A stretch of DNA of 64,000 bases from Sulfitobacter donghicola DSW-25 = KCTC 12864 = JCM 14565 (GCF_000622405.1 NZ_JASF01000005.1:1240001-1304000), one strand, 5' to 3'; shown: positions 10,201 to 18,590, numbered from the stretch's first letter. Notes: a model not told the origin generated them from the letters alone. Numbers and translations: made by a program.

Positions 10201-10308
10201 TTCCAACGTCGCATAGAGAAACGGAAACGTAACAAGAGTAAGCCCAAGCAGCATGATCTGCTGAGGCTTGGAGTGCTTCCAGATAAAGGCAAACAGGCTA
10301 CGATCCAT
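7237..10308 (-). CDS. ABC exporter-like protein with degenerate ATPase domain, large insertion and C-terminal cNMP-binding domain
   Basis: The 1,023-residue protein begins like an ABC exporter, with a transmembrane region (residues about 15-300) and linkers typical of type IV exporters. Its nucleotide-binding domain starts normally (SVLENLSLEIPKG), but the Walker A position (380-392) reads IQTSSLAERRAIA, with the lysine changed to arginine and the glycines lost. The Q-loop glutamine (429) remains. About 270 mostly helical residues are inserted (445-715). The signature position (about 772-780) is GGTNLPPSI instead of LSGGQ, Walker B ends D800-Q801 rather than D-E, and the H-loop histidine is missing. 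Residues 880-985 form a cyclic-nucleotide-binding domain (GKAIFSAGEPADATYL; IGDLAVIVREPRQA). ATP hydrolysis is therefore unlikely. GGAG seven bases upstream supports the ATG. Confidence 0.85.
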   Translation of the reverse strand: MDRSLFAFIWKHSKPQQIMLLGLTLVTFPFLYATLELPKRIINDAIGSDSAIVTVMGTELSQIEFLAGLCFSYLGAVLVHGLLKMRLNTMKGVVAERMLRRFRFDLISRMMRFPNRYFQNTSQGELVSMVTSEAEPMGGLMGDFLAQPVFQAGQMLIIVVFLFLQSVWFGLAGVALIPLQAYVIPMLQRQINLLNKERIKEVRLLAAEIGETAAGITDLRTNGGWRFRLAGFTHRLGQLFDIRFKIYQKKFFMKFLNNFITQLTPFFFYLVGGILAIQGQITVGALVAALAAYKDLSNPWKELLTYYNQTQDMALRWEIVTERFNPSGMIDEKLFEGTPETIPHLKGDISLKNVTVRTLDGTSVLENLSLEIPKGSQVAIQTSSLAERRAIAELLTREVVPTRGSVSMGGHDISGLHQAVIAARIGYVQSRPYLFQGTLGDNLLMSLRTSPKTVLWDPNRKDRFGIEARRSGNSMDSLQANWLDPALAELENMQQVHAWWFELSHVLNADEGIIRGMLDSQMNPDLHAGLAEKIVGLRDEVYAKLVERNLDHVVHRFDPEAFNPAVPLGGNLLFAAPKEDITQEGLAAEKNLLSMIAEQGLAEQAIAISQTLIETLHQTFGMDGTNHPLFTALDIDEALYERLVDISARRRSSGDGALSEEEFALLLTVPFAFTAEQIGPAFPESFKDEILNIRRHRASELRKYAKDMFVPISPETYLPRLTILENLIYGRISSVAGMQADLVMDAVSDVLRENNLRSAVATNIFDVPTTIGGTNLPPSILERAAFSRAGIKRPDVLVFDQAFIDSDLLGARERLKDLMPETTQIFLSDNFGDNNSYDMSVEINHGRVNGVDSSETYESSGTVSEDLRRKLEVIQRSDFFRPLEPRAQRLLAFAAQWYDAPAGKAIFSAGEPADATYLCLSGKAVLTFNDGNEIEQPVSTIEPGRVIGDLAVIVREPRQANLKAVEDSKFLRFGADEFRSVIENDKEVLLSLLQTVAGHLTGAASVIREARLSIPEPTFEDKS

Positions 10309-10446
10309 GAAATGGCTCCGGTGGGTCTCTGCGCAAACTAGGCTTCCGAAGGGTGCATTACAATGCGCAGGAAGGACGCAATTGCTTGCAGCAGCCTCCT
10401 TGCAGGATTATGAGCTATCAGAGAATTATTCATGGAGCGCATAACA

Positions 10447-12213
10447 ATGTCTACCAATGCCCGTTTCGACAAAGCCAAATTACCTAGCCGTCACGTCACT
10501 GAAGGGCCTGCGCGCGCACCTCACCGCTCTTACTATTATGCTATGGGCATGACCGAAGAGGAAATTCACCAGCCTTTGGTCGGCGTCGCAACCTGCTGGA
10601 ACGAAGCGGCCCCCTGTAACATCGCCCTGAACCGTCAGGCGCAATCTGTAAAAGTCGGCGTTGCCTCCGAGCAGGGTACCCCACGTGAATTCACCACGAT
10701 CACCGTGACCGATGGGATCGCGATGGGCCATGAAGGCATGCGCTCCTCCTTGGCATCCCGCGAAGCGATTGCCGACACGGTCGAGCTCACCATGCGCGGC
10801 CACTGCTATGACGCCTTGGTCGGCTTGGCTGGGTGCGACAAATCGCTGCCGGGTATGATGATGGCGATGATCCGTCTGAACGTTCCGTCGGTGTTTATGT
10901 ACGGCGGTTCGATCCTACCAGGCAAAGCGCCAAAGGGCGCTGACGTACCGGACAATTTTGCAGACCGCGACCTAACCGTTCAGGATATGTTCGAAGCGGT
11001 TGGCAACTGGCAGAACGGGTCACTTTCCGAAACTGCTCTGGAAGTACTGGAGCGCGTTGCGTGCCCATCCGCTGGCGCTTGTGGTGGTCAGTTCACTGCC
11101 AACACAATGGCCTGCGTATCCGAGGCGATCGGCCTTGCATTGCCAAACTCATCTGGTGCACCTGCCCCATATGAAAGCCGCGATGAATACGCCCATGCGT
11201 CCGGCGCGGCCGTGATGAACCTGATCGAAAAGAACATCCGCGCCCGCGACATCTGCACCCGTGAAGCATTTGAAAACGCCGCACGTATTGTTGCCTGCAC
11301 AGGTGGCTCCACCAACGCTGGCCTCCACCTGCCAGCCATGGCGCATGAAGCAGGCATCGACTTCTTCCTCGAAGACGTCTGCGAAATCTTCCGCGACACG
11401 CCATATTTTGTCGATATGAAGCCAGGCGGCGCCTATGTCGCGAAAGACCTGTATGAAGCGGGCGGTGTTCCGGTTGTTATGGGCGAGTTGCGCAAAGCTG
11501 GTCTGATCCACGAAGACTGCCTCACCGCGACGGGCTATTCCATGGGTGAAGAGCTGGACAAAATCCAGCGCGAAGCAGACGGCAAGGTTATCCACACCGT
11601 TGCAAACCCGATCTCTACCACGGGCGGCGTTGTGGGCCTGAAAGGCAACCTCGCCCCTGAAGGTGCCATCGTGAAGATCGCTGGCATGGCCGAAGAAGAC
11701 ATCGTCTTTACCGGTCCTGCGCTGGTATTCGAATGCGAACAAGACGCCTTTGAAGCTGTGCAAAACCGCACCTATTCCGAGGGTGATGTATTTGTCATCC
11801 GCAACGAAGGTCCGCGTGGCGGCCCGGGTATGCGCGAAATGCTGGCAACCACTGCCGCTCTTTCCGGTCAGGGTATGGGCAAGAAAGTCGCTCTTATCAC
11901 CGACGGTCGCTTCTCTGGCGCGACCCGTGGTTTCTGTGTTGGTCACGTTGGCCCCGAGGCGGCAATGGGCGGCCCGATTGGCCTGCTGAAAAACGGCGAC
12001 ATGATCACGTTGAACGCGATCACGGGGTCGATCTCGGTTGATCTCACAGACGAAGAGCTGGCGACACGCAAAGCGGCATGGGAAGGTCCACGTGAAAACC
12101 TTTATGCCTCTGGCGCCTTGTGGAAGTACGCCCAGCTGGTTGGCCCAACATATCTGGGGGCTGTCACCCACCCCGGAGCCAAGAAAGAGCGCCATGACTA
12201 CATGGACCTCTAA
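10447..12213 (+). CDS. ilvD: Dihydroxy-acid dehydratase
   Basis: IlvD dehydrates 2,3-dihydroxy-isovalerate and 2,3-dihydroxy-3-methylvalerate to the 2-keto acids of valine and isoleucine synthesis, using an Fe-S cluster and Mg. The cluster cysteines lie in PCN (about 57), GCDK (about 130) and GACGG (about 212). The C-terminal substrate and metal segments are present, including [15 protein letters not shown] and GGPIGLL. The length of 588 residues is typical. I chose the ATG at 10447 because GGAG lies nine bases before it; an in-frame ATG at 10432 would place that GGAG inside the gene. The 3' end overlaps the next gene by 20 bases. Confidence 0.96.
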   Translation: MSTNARFDKAKLPSRHVTEGPARAPHRSYYYAMGMTEEEIHQPLVGVATCWNEAAPCNIALNRQAQSVKVGVASEQGTPREFTTITVTDGIAMGHEGMRSSLASREAIADTVELTMRGHCYDALVGLAGCDKSLPGMMMAMIRLNVPSVFMYGGSILPGKAPKGADVPDNFADRDLTVQDMFEAVGNWQNGSLSETALEVLERVACPSAGACGGQFTANTMACVSEAIGLALPNSSGAPAPYESRDEYAHASGAAVMNLIEKNIRARDICTREAFENAARIVACTGGSTNAGLHLPAMAHEAGIDFFLEDVCEIFRDTPYFVDMKPGGAYVAKDLYEAGGVPVVMGELRKAGLIHEDCLTATGYSMGEELDKIQREADGKVIHTVANPISTTGGVVGLKGNLAPEGAIVKIAGMAEEDIVFTGPALVFECEQDAFEAVQNRTYSEGDVFVIRNEGPRGGPGMREMLATTAALSGQGMGKKVALITDGRFSGATRGFCVGHVGPEAAMGGPIGLLKNGDMITLNAITGSISVDLTDEELATRKAAWEGPRENLYASGALWKYAQLVGPTYLGAVTHPGAKKERHDYMDL

Positions 12214-12796
12214 ATCCTTTGCGGCGCTCAGCATCTTTACCCTGCTGAGCGCCTGCGATGTTGTTGATACCAGTACCGGCCTGTTAGCCAACCTAGCGCC
12301 GCCCGAGGACAGCACCTCGTCTGCGCCGCTGACCCAAGCACAGATGATGCGCGGCAAGGTAACTTTGGTGCCACCAAGCGGCTATTGCATCGATGCTGCA
12401 TCCCTAAGCCAAAGCTTTGCCATCATGGCGAGGTGTGACAAGCTTGGTGCGAAAACAGGTGAAACGGGTGCCGTTGCGGGCCTTTTGACCGTTAGCCTGT
12501 CCCGCAAAGGGACGAATACTCCCCAGCCAACTCCACAGGAATTCGCAACCGCCGGCGGCTTGGCCGTGCCGTCCAATATTCAGCAGGGGGGCGAGCACAC
12601 TGTTTTCAAAACCTCCGGCACAGCCCCAAGCCCCGATTTGTCATCTGATCACTGGCGATCAATCGGGCAAGTCGGCGATTTTTCGATGAGCGCAGCCCTT
12701 TATGGCCCAAAGGGTCAACGTGCCATCTCCGACGAGGGGATTGGTGTTTTGGAAGAGATGATAAAACGCTCCACACAAGAAACGAACGCCAGCTAG
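12194..12796 (+). CDS. Putative lipoprotein of unknown function
   Basis: A 200-residue protein that begins with a lipoprotein signal: basic/polar start, hydrophobic run (about residues 9-18) and lipobox LLSAC, so it should be cleaved and lipidated at Cys 19 or so and sit on the periplasmic side. The mature part has no domain I recognise; it contains Ser/Thr/Pro-rich stretches and two cysteines ([10 protein letters not shown] and MARCDK) that could form a disulfide. The gene starts inside the end of ilvD (20-base overlap, different frame), and the frame stays open further upstream, but the signal peptide marks this ATG. Function unknown. Confidence 0.65.
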   Translation: MTTWTSKSFAALSIFTLLSACDVVDTSTGLLANLAPPEDSTSSAPLTQAQMMRGKVTLVPPSGYCIDAASLSQSFAIMARCDKLGAKTGETGAVAGLLTVSLSRKGTNTPQPTPQEFATAGGLAVPSNIQQGGEHTVFKTSGTAPSPDLSSDHWRSIGQVGDFSMSAALYGPKGQRAISDEGIGVLEEMIKRSTQETNAS

Positions 12797-12804
12797 GACA
12801 TCAG

Positions 12805-12832
12805 CATGCTTGCGTGACTGTGTCCAAGCATG
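12805..12832. repeat. Short inverted repeat in intergenic region
   Basis: The arms CATGCTTG and CAAGCATG form an 8-bp perfect stem with a 12-base loop. It lies just after the stop of the lipoprotein gene and before the DUF6478-type gene. No T-run follows, so it is not a convincing intrinsic terminator. It could be an mRNA 3'-end stabiliser or an operator. Confidence 0.35.
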
Positions 12833-12914
12833 GCATCCTACCAAGAAGGCGCAAATCTGTCGGAAGATACCGTGATATTGCGCAAAAAGACGCAGTGAGC
12901 AGCAAGGCATAACG

Positions 12915-13688
12915 ATGGCCAAAATAGGCGGAACATTATTTGACGCGGCATTTTACAGCCGGACAATTGCTAAATGGGCCCGAAATGCGCGTTTGGCACG
13001 CTCTGCTGACCTATTAGCGCTGCGCCGCCAAAGGTTACATGCACGCCAGCTTAAGGCCCATCTAGATGCCTTGATTCACGTTGCAGATGAACGGCTGGCG
13101 CTTCCTCTCGAAGGGTCTACGAGTTTTCCAAAACCGCATAATGCCGATTGGGCATGGCGCCCCGAGTTGTGGCGCGGCCCATTGCCCCACCCAGGCCTTT
13201 CCGCGGTCCAAACCCGTTCGATGCTGGGCGAAGAAGTTACTCTTTTCCATGACTGTGAATTTTCCGAACTGACATTGCGCCAATTGCGCAACCTGCGGGA
13301 GGAAGACCTCGCGCCTTATGGTTTGCGAATGGATGTTTTCCGGTTTGACGGATCATTCCTATCGCTGGTTGTTGATATCCCAGCAGAAGGTGTCAGCGGC
13401 CTGAAACGGACCCATTTGATCCGCATGGATGCGATTGTCGAGCTTGAGAAACCTATCGAAATTTTCGCACGCCTAAACATCAAAAACGGCCCGAATACCG
13501 AACAGATCGTGCGAGAGCTGGACCTGAACCAAGACCAAATTGTTGTCGAGTTCGACCTCGCCTATTCCAACCTGAATGAACGCCGCGTTGAGGCGGCTTG
13601 GATCGATCTGATCTTTGAAGGGCCCGAAATGAACCAAGTCGTCTTGCGTGACCTGACCTTTTCGCGCCGCCCGAGAGCACAGATTTAA
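12915..13688 (+). CDS. DUF6478-type protein of unknown function
   Basis: A 257-residue soluble protein with no signal peptide or membrane helix. The N-terminal 60 residues are basic and helical (many Arg, Ala and Leu). The rest alternates short hydrophobic beta-like segments with acidic loops, for example the stretch from FRFDGSFLSLVVDI to ELEKPIEIFARLNI, suggesting a beta-sandwich. I recall this as a family restricted largely to Rhodobacterales (DUF6478) without an assigned role. It is followed after eight bases by a second small protein and shares the bidirectional terminator at 14.16 kb, so the two probably form an operon. Confidence 0.65.
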   Translation: MAKIGGTLFDAAFYSRTIAKWARNARLARSADLLALRRQRLHARQLKAHLDALIHVADERLALPLEGSTSFPKPHNADWAWRPELWRGPLPHPGLSAVQTRSMLGEEVTLFHDCEFSELTLRQLRNLREEDLAPYGLRMDVFRFDGSFLSLVVDIPAEGVSGLKRTHLIRMDAIVELEKPIEIFARLNIKNGPNTEQIVRELDLNQDQIVVEFDLAYSNLNERRVEAAWIDLIFEGPEMNQVVLRDLTFSRRPRAQI

Positions 13689-13726
13689 GCAGATAGATGA
13701 CCCTGAAACGGGTGACGGAGCAACCA

Positions 13727-14101
13727 ATGACCAATCTTGTCCTGACAAAAAGATTTTTGCGCCAAGGCGTCTGGCAGGGCCTGCTGACAGGCGCTTTGGA
13801 TGGTGCGTTACCGAAACTGGATGTGACACATCAAGGAACCCAAGTTCTTGATGTGACCGTAACCCCATTAGAAACCGGAGAAGGTCACGCGGTTAAAATC
13901 CCGATCCCGGCCGAAGCGGTTTCTGATGGGATGCAAACGATCCTGATTAGCGACGCTGACACCGACGAACAACTGGGCGAAATCAGCCTGATGGCGGGTG
14001 AGGCATTAGGTGATGATCTAAGGGTCGAGGTTGACCTTTTGCGGGCCGAATTGGACATGCTAAAGCGCGCATTCCGCCGCCATTGTCTGGAAACGGGCTA
14101 A
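13727..14101 (+). CDS. Small hypothetical protein, partner of the DUF6478-type gene
   Basis: A 124-residue acidic protein without signal or membrane helix. It shows alternating beta-like stretches (VLDVTVTPLE, HAVKIPIPAEA) and an amphipathic C-terminal helix (VEVDLLRAELDMLKRAFRRH) that could dimerise. I recognise no domain. An ATG at 13697 is in frame, but the ATG at 13727 has GGAG six bases upstream and is preferred. It lies 38 bases after the DUF6478-type gene and ends just before a clear terminator, so it is the last gene of this rightward unit. Function unknown. Confidence 0.6.
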   Translation: MTNLVLTKRFLRQGVWQGLLTGALDGALPKLDVTHQGTQVLDVTVTPLETGEGHAVKIPIPAEAVSDGMQTILISDADTDEQLGEISLMAGEALGDDLRVEVDLLRAELDMLKRAFRRHCLETG

Positions 14102-14154
14102 CCCAGTTGGCCTGAGTTCCAAGTGCCCTAACAGCATCAAAGCCACCCATATAC

Positions 14155-14188
14155 GAAAAAGGCCGCCCCGAATTTGGGCGGCCTTTTC
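14155..14188. terminator. Bidirectional intrinsic terminator
   Basis: A perfect 8-bp GC stem (GGCCGCCC / GGGCGGCC) with a 7-base loop is flanked by five A on the left and a T-run on the right, so it can terminate transcription from both strands. It sits between the convergent small hypothetical gene and ctpA. Confidence 0.88.
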
Positions 14189-14205
14189 TTTGATTTGATG
14201 CGGTC

Positions 14206-15543
14206 CTATTCTTTTGGACCCAGTGCCGAAAGACCTTTGAGAATGTCGATCGCATAAGCCAGCTGATAGTCTTCTTCGCGCAGCTCGGCCGCTTCTTCAG
14301 CTTTTTCGCGATCTTCCATGATTTGGTTCACTTCGTCTTCGGTTAGGCTGTCGTTGTTGAGGCTACCGCGCAGGTCCGCCTCGGAACGGGAACGGCGAAC
14401 TGGTGTATCCTCTTCTTCTTCGCTTTCAGCGCGCCGCGGCGGTTGTGCGACAACGATATCAGGGGAAACGCCCAAGGATTGGATCGAACGCCCCGATGGC
14501 GTGTAATAGCGCGCCGTGGTCAGGCGCATCGCGCCTTCGCTGCGCAACGGCATCACCGTCTGAACCGATCCTTTACCAAAGCTTTTTGTCCCGATCACAA
14601 TCGCACGACGATGATCTTGCAAGGCACCCGCAACGATTTCCGAAGCCGAAGCAGACCCGCCGTTGATCAGAACGACAATCGGTTTACCCTCGGCAAGATC
14701 GCCCAGCTTGGCGTTGAAGCGTTCACCATCGTCTGCTTCGCGGCCACGGGTGCTAACGATTTCTCCCTCATCCAGGAAGGCATCAGACACTTTAATCGCC
14801 TGCGTCAGCAAACCACCAGGGTTGTTGCGCAGATCGATAACAAAGCCGTTGATCGCATCCATACCGCCAGCGGTTTCAACTTTTTCTTTCAGCTGCTCTT
14901 CCAGTTTTGGATAGGTCTGATCGTTGAAAGTGCTGAGGCGCAGAACAACGCTATCGCCTTCGGTACGAGAACGAACAACGGTCAGCTCGATCGTGTCACG
15001 TACGATCGAGACATCAAATGGCTCGCTCTCGCCTTCGCGAACAACGGTGATCACGATTTCAGAACCAACTGGCCCGCGCATCAGTTCAACCGCTTCGTCA
15101 AGGACCAGCCCCAGCAGGCTTTCGCCGTTCACATGAGTGATAAAATCACCCGCTTCGATGCCCGCCTCATCAGCTGGCGTGCCATCGATGGGCGAGACAA
15201 CTTTAACAAAGCCTTCTTCTTGGGTCACTTCGATACCCAAACCGCCAAATTCTCCGCGCGTCTGTTCGCGCATTTTTGCTGCGTCCTTTGGCGACAAATA
15301 GCTAGAGTGTGGATCAAGCGAGGTCAGCATCCCGTCAATCGCCGCTTCGATCAATTCACCCGAATCGACTTCTTCGACGTATTGCGCCCGAATCCGTTCA
15401 AAGATGTCGCCGAATAGGTCCAGCTGCTCATAGACATTTTCCGTCTTGGCCGCTTCTTGTGCAAGCAAAGGCGCTGCGATCTGGGTGGTCGCGAGAACAC
15501 CCGCAACCGTACCACCAGCGGCGGCCATCAAAAACTTCTTCAT
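14206..15543 (-). CDS. ctpA: Carboxy-terminal processing protease (S41 family)
   Basis: A periplasmic serine protease that trims C-termini of envelope proteins and regulates peptidoglycan hydrolases. There is an N-terminal signal peptide (about residues 1-29, ending in PLLAQE), a PDZ domain (about 98-175, with GGLGIEV and the PADEAGIEAGD turn) and the S41 catalytic domain. The predicted Ser/Lys dyad is Ser 299 in GGSASASE and Lys 324 in SFGKG, 25 residues apart as in family members. The C-terminal region is very rich in Glu and Arg. It follows envC by four bases in the conserved gpmI-envC-ctpA order; LytM activators and Ctp proteases often act together on cell-wall hydrolysis. Confidence 0.95.
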   Translation of the reverse strand: MKKFLMAAAGGTVAGVLATTQIAAPLLAQEAAKTENVYEQLDLFGDIFERIRAQYVEEVDSGELIEAAIDGMLTSLDPHSSYLSPKDAAKMREQTRGEFGGLGIEVTQEEGFVKVVSPIDGTPADEAGIEAGDFITHVNGESLLGLVLDEAVELMRGPVGSEIVITVVREGESEPFDVSIVRDTIELTVVRSRTEGDSVVLRLSTFNDQTYPKLEEQLKEKVETAGGMDAINGFVIDLRNNPGGLLTQAIKVSDAFLDEGEIVSTRGREADDGERFNAKLGDLAEGKPIVVLINGGSASASEIVAGALQDHRRAIVIGTKSFGKGSVQTVMPLRSEGAMRLTTARYYTPSGRSIQSLGVSPDIVVAQPPRRAESEEEEDTPVRRSRSEADLRGSLNNDSLTEDEVNQIMEDREKAEEAAELREEDYQLAYAIDILKGLSALGPKE

Positions 15544-15547
15544 TTAA

Positions 15548-16675
15548 TCATCCATCCTTGTCGGTCCTGAACCAAGATGCAGGATCTTGGGGAACATTAT
15601 CTTGTCTGACTTCTATATAGAGCGTTTCTGAGCGCTCAGTACCAGTCCCATCACCATCTGTTGACAATTCACCGCTTGTTTCAGGGCCGCCCATTAATCC
15701 AATGGGGGCGCCAGCGGCTAAAACCTGACCAATTTCACCATAAACAGTCTCTAATCCGGCCAGAATAAAAAGTGTATCTGCCCGAGGCTCCAGAATCATT
15801 ACGTTGCCAAAATCTAATAATGGTCCCTGATAACGGATGGTTGCAGCCGTTGGCGACGTCACGATCGCGCGAGGGCGCGCCGCTAACAGCAACCCTGGTC
15901 GTTTGATTCCCGCCGCATCCGCTTCGTTCATGCCTCGTAGAACTAGGCTTTGAACTGGTAGGGGAAGCGCCCCGATCTGCCCCTCAATATTAATCGGTGT
16001 TTCAACATTAATGTTTTCACCTGTCACGATCTCGGACAGCCCCGATGCAAAGCCATCCAGTGTCTCGGTGGAGGCAATTAGAATCGCTGTTGAAACTGGG
16101 TCTTCGGTAAAACGTTTCGGAAGGTCGGTCCGTTCTGCAATCGCTTGGTTCAGGGCCGTTCTCGCGTCCTGCACCGCTGTAAGGCTCGTGCGGAGGCGCT
16201 CTTCGGCATCTGTTTGAAGTGTCCGAAGGGTTTGCACATCTTCCAAGTCACGGCGCAATTGGTCGGCACGTTTGTTCAGCGCTGGTGTCAATTCGGCCAA
16301 CAAAAGGCCTGCGCGCGCCGTTCCCGTAGGCCCATCAGGATGCAACAACGCTTTGGGGGTCGTCGAACCCATGCCCTGTAAGACGGCCAACAGTTGCCCG
16401 ACCTCACCATCCCTTGCCTCCAAACGCGCACTTAACTGCGACTCGCGAATGGCGGCTTGGCGAAGACCCGTCCGCATCGAAGCAAGGCCCGTTTCAAAAG
16501 CCAATATCGTTTCAGTAAGCGCGCGGACACGATCCCGCGCTCCACCCGCCGCATCCAGCTTTTCCGCCGCATCCTCTAGCATCGCCACCGCTGCGCGCGC
16601 TTGGGCCGCTGCATCATTTTGGGCAGCTGCTGGCGCGGCAAATACGATGCACAAAAGGAAAGCGCGAAGGATCAT
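15548..16675 (-). CDS. envC: Murein hydrolase activator EnvC-like (degenerate LytM) protein
   Basis: A 375-residue exported protein. A signal peptide (residues 1-18, ending APAAAQ) is followed by long Ala/Arg/Glu-rich coiled coils (about 20-210) and a C-terminal LytM-fold domain (about 265-370). The domain keeps the fold's landmarks (GNVMILEP, LAAGAPIGLMGG, TLYIEVRQDNVPQDPASWF), but the HxxxD and HxH zinc ligands of active M23 peptidases are absent. This is as in EnvC and NlpD, which activate amidases rather than cut peptidoglycan. It should therefore stimulate a septal amidase. Its ATG overlaps the gpmI stop as ATGA. Confidence 0.88.
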   Translation of the reverse strand: MILRAFLLCIVFAAPAAAQNDAAAQARAAVAMLEDAAEKLDAAGGARDRVRALTETILAFETGLASMRTGLRQAAIRESQLSARLEARDGEVGQLLAVLQGMGSTTPKALLHPDGPTGTARAGLLLAELTPALNKRADQLRRDLEDVQTLRTLQTDAEERLRTSLTAVQDARTALNQAIAERTDLPKRFTEDPVSTAILIASTETLDGFASGLSEIVTGENINVETPINIEGQIGALPLPVQSLVLRGMNEADAAGIKRPGLLLAARPRAIVTSPTAATIRYQGPLLDFGNVMILEPRADTLFILAGLETVYGEIGQVLAAGAPIGLMGGPETSGELSTDGDGTGTERSETLYIEVRQDNVPQDPASWFRTDKDG

Positions 16676-18189
16676 ACCAGCAGGTTCTTCCCTGTCATTT
16701 CATCTGGTTGATCCAAACCCATCAATGCCAAAACCGTTGGAGCAAGGTCGGCCAGACGTCCGGTTTGCAGGGTGGCATTTTCTGGCCCTCCTACGACAAC
16801 AACGGGAACTGGGTTCAGCGTATGCGCCGTATGGGCGCCGCCCGTTTCAGGATCAATCATCATCTCACAGTTGCCATGATCCGCCGTGACGATCATCGCG
16901 CCGCCCACCTTCTCAAGCGCGTCTAGCGCCTTGCCAAGGCCAGCATCCACCGCCTCACAGGCTGCAATTGCTGCGTCCAAATCGCCTGTATGGCCCACCA
17001 TGTCGGGGTTGGCATAGTTCACAACGATCAGATCATATTGCGCTTGGATCGCTTGGACGAATTGATCGGTGACCTCTTCGCTCGACATCTCTGGCTGTAA
17101 ATCATAGGTCGCCACCTTTGGGGAAAGTGGCATAAAGCGATCTTCACCTGTCTCTGGCTCTTCTGCCCCGCCATTCAGAAAGAAAGTAACATGGGGGTAT
17201 TTTTCAGTTTCCGCCAAACGGAACTGGCGCAAACCCTTTGCCGCAACCCACGCCCCTAATGTGTTCACGATTTCGGGCTTTGGGTACATCGTGGTCATAT
17301 AGGCTGTATGCGCCGAAGAATAGGCAGCCATTCCCATAACGGCCGACCAGCCGATCCGCGTACCGCGATCAAAACCCTGAAACGTTGGCGCGGCCAAAGC
17401 CTCCATAATTTCGCGCGCGCGATCTGCACGGAAATTCAGGCAGAAAAAGCCGTCTCCCTCCCGAGCGCCAGCATAGTCCCCGATCACGCAGGGCACGATG
17501 AATTCATCCACGACATCACTGTCGTAAGAGGTTTGGACGGCGGCAATGGCGCTATCTGCCTGTGCACCCGCACCCGTTGCGATGGCAGCATAGGCCTGCT
17601 CCACCCGATCCCAACGGTTGTCTCGGTCCATTGCGTAGTAACGGCCTGACAGTGTCACAATGCGCACGCCGTCAGGCAAAGCCTGTTCGAGAAAGGCGAG
17701 ATCAGCCAATGCAGATTGGGGGGCAACATCACGCCCATCCGTCAAAGCGTGGATGACAACAGGAACCCCCGCATCATTCAACGCATGCACAGCGGCAACC
17801 ATATGGGAAATATGCCCATGCACACCACCTTGCGAAACAAGGCCCATCAAATGGGCCGTACCACCTGTACGTTTCAGCGTAGCGATAAAATCCTGCATCG
17901 GAGCATGGGTGGCAAAACTACCCTCTTCAATGGCCAGATCAATCTGCCCTAAATCCATCGCCACAACGCGACCTGCACCAATATTGGTATGCCCAACCTC
18001 TGAGTTACCCATCTGACCCCGTGGCAAACCCACATCAGGGCCAAAAGTGGTAAGGGTCGCAGACGAGTTATTTGCCATTAGGCGATCCATGTTTGGCGTT
18101 TTTGCCAACAACGGGGCATTACCGTCAGAGCTTTCTCCGATGCCCCAGCCATCAAGAATACAAAGGACTACTGGTTTGGGGGATGACAT
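16672..18189 (-). CDS. gpmI: 2,3-bisphosphoglycerate-independent phosphoglycerate mutase
   Basis: This Mn-dependent alkaline-phosphatase-superfamily enzyme interconverts 3- and 2-phosphoglycerate in glycolysis and gluconeogenesis. Metal and catalytic motifs are intact: ILDGWG (Asp 13), GQMGNSEVGH with the phosphorylated serine at 63, and TADHGNCE near the C-terminus. At 505 residues it has the usual length. The frame remains open for another 16 codons, but the ATG at 18189 has GGAG about ten bases upstream and gives the family's normal N-terminus. It is the first gene of the gpmI-envC-ctpA unit, and its stop overlaps the envC start as ATGA. Confidence 0.95.
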   Translation of the reverse strand: MSSPKPVVLCILDGWGIGESSDGNAPLLAKTPNMDRLMANNSSATLTTFGPDVGLPRGQMGNSEVGHTNIGAGRVVAMDLGQIDLAIEEGSFATHAPMQDFIATLKRTGGTAHLMGLVSQGGVHGHISHMVAAVHALNDAGVPVVIHALTDGRDVAPQSALADLAFLEQALPDGVRIVTLSGRYYAMDRDNRWDRVEQAYAAIATGAGAQADSAIAAVQTSYDSDVVDEFIVPCVIGDYAGAREGDGFFCLNFRADRAREIMEALAAPTFQGFDRGTRIGWSAVMGMAAYSSAHTAYMTTMYPKPEIVNTLGAWVAAKGLRQFRLAETEKYPHVTFFLNGGAEEPETGEDRFMPLSPKVATYDLQPEMSSEEVTDQFVQAIQAQYDLIVVNYANPDMVGHTGDLDAAIAACEAVDAGLGKALDALEKVGGAMIVTADHGNCEMMIDPETGGAHTAHTLNPVPVVVVGGPENATLQTGRLADLAPTVLALMGLDQPDEMTGKNLLV

Positions 18190-18293
18190 ACGAACAGGCT
18201 CCGGCACTGAAAATGAGTGATAGGGCCTTTTACCCATCGCGCGGCAGGACGGGAACCGTTTTATCTGAATGAGGTTAGTTTGGAGGCAAATTT

Positions 18294-18467
18294 GTGAAAA
18301 TTGGCCCCCAAGGCTGCTGGTCGAACCAGCGAAGCGCGTTAAATTTTGCTCGGAACAGGCATCTGAATATGATGCTCTGCTTGCTTTGGCCTATCAAGGC
18401 TGTCAGCCTCCTGCTCAATCTATTGCATCTTCACCTTGGGGTATTAAGGAAGAAGAAAAAAATATAG
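18294..18467 (+). CDS. Candidate small membrane protein
   Basis: A 57-codon frame starting at GTG, with GGAGG seven bases upstream. The predicted peptide has a polar N-terminal 24 residues, a hydrophobic segment (about residues 26-50, mostly Leu, Val and Ile) and a basic end RKKKKI. That layout is what one expects of a small inner-membrane protein with its C-terminus in the cytoplasm. Against it: a GTG start, no recognised homologue and an AT-rich context in which such frames can arise by chance. Listed as a possibility only. Confidence 0.25.
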   Translation: MKIGPQGCWSNQRSALNFARNRHLNMMLCLLWPIKAVSLLLNLLHLHLGVLRKKKKI

Positions 18468-18590
18468 ATCGTTCTATGTAGTTCTGACTATGCAGTAACG
18501 ATGCGCGTTGCACGGTTGCCCCTGCAATAAATTTTCTACCAAATGGTTAAGAATTTCTTCACTTTTTACCAAAAACGATCACAAAACAGC

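Noticed and set aside
11149..12357. Long leftward open frame opposite ilvD (402 codons)
   Set aside because: Shadow of a highly conserved enzyme gene; no recognisable domain, and composition mirrors codon bias on the other strand.
14443..15417. 324-codon frame opposite ctpA
   Set aside because: Antisense shadow; ctpA has complete catalytic motifs, and this frame shows no domain or ribosome-binding site.
15548..16675. Missing zinc ligands in the LytM domain of the EnvC-like protein, as a sign of a pseudogene
   Set aside because: Loss of the ligands is normal for EnvC/NlpD activators, and the reading frame is intact.
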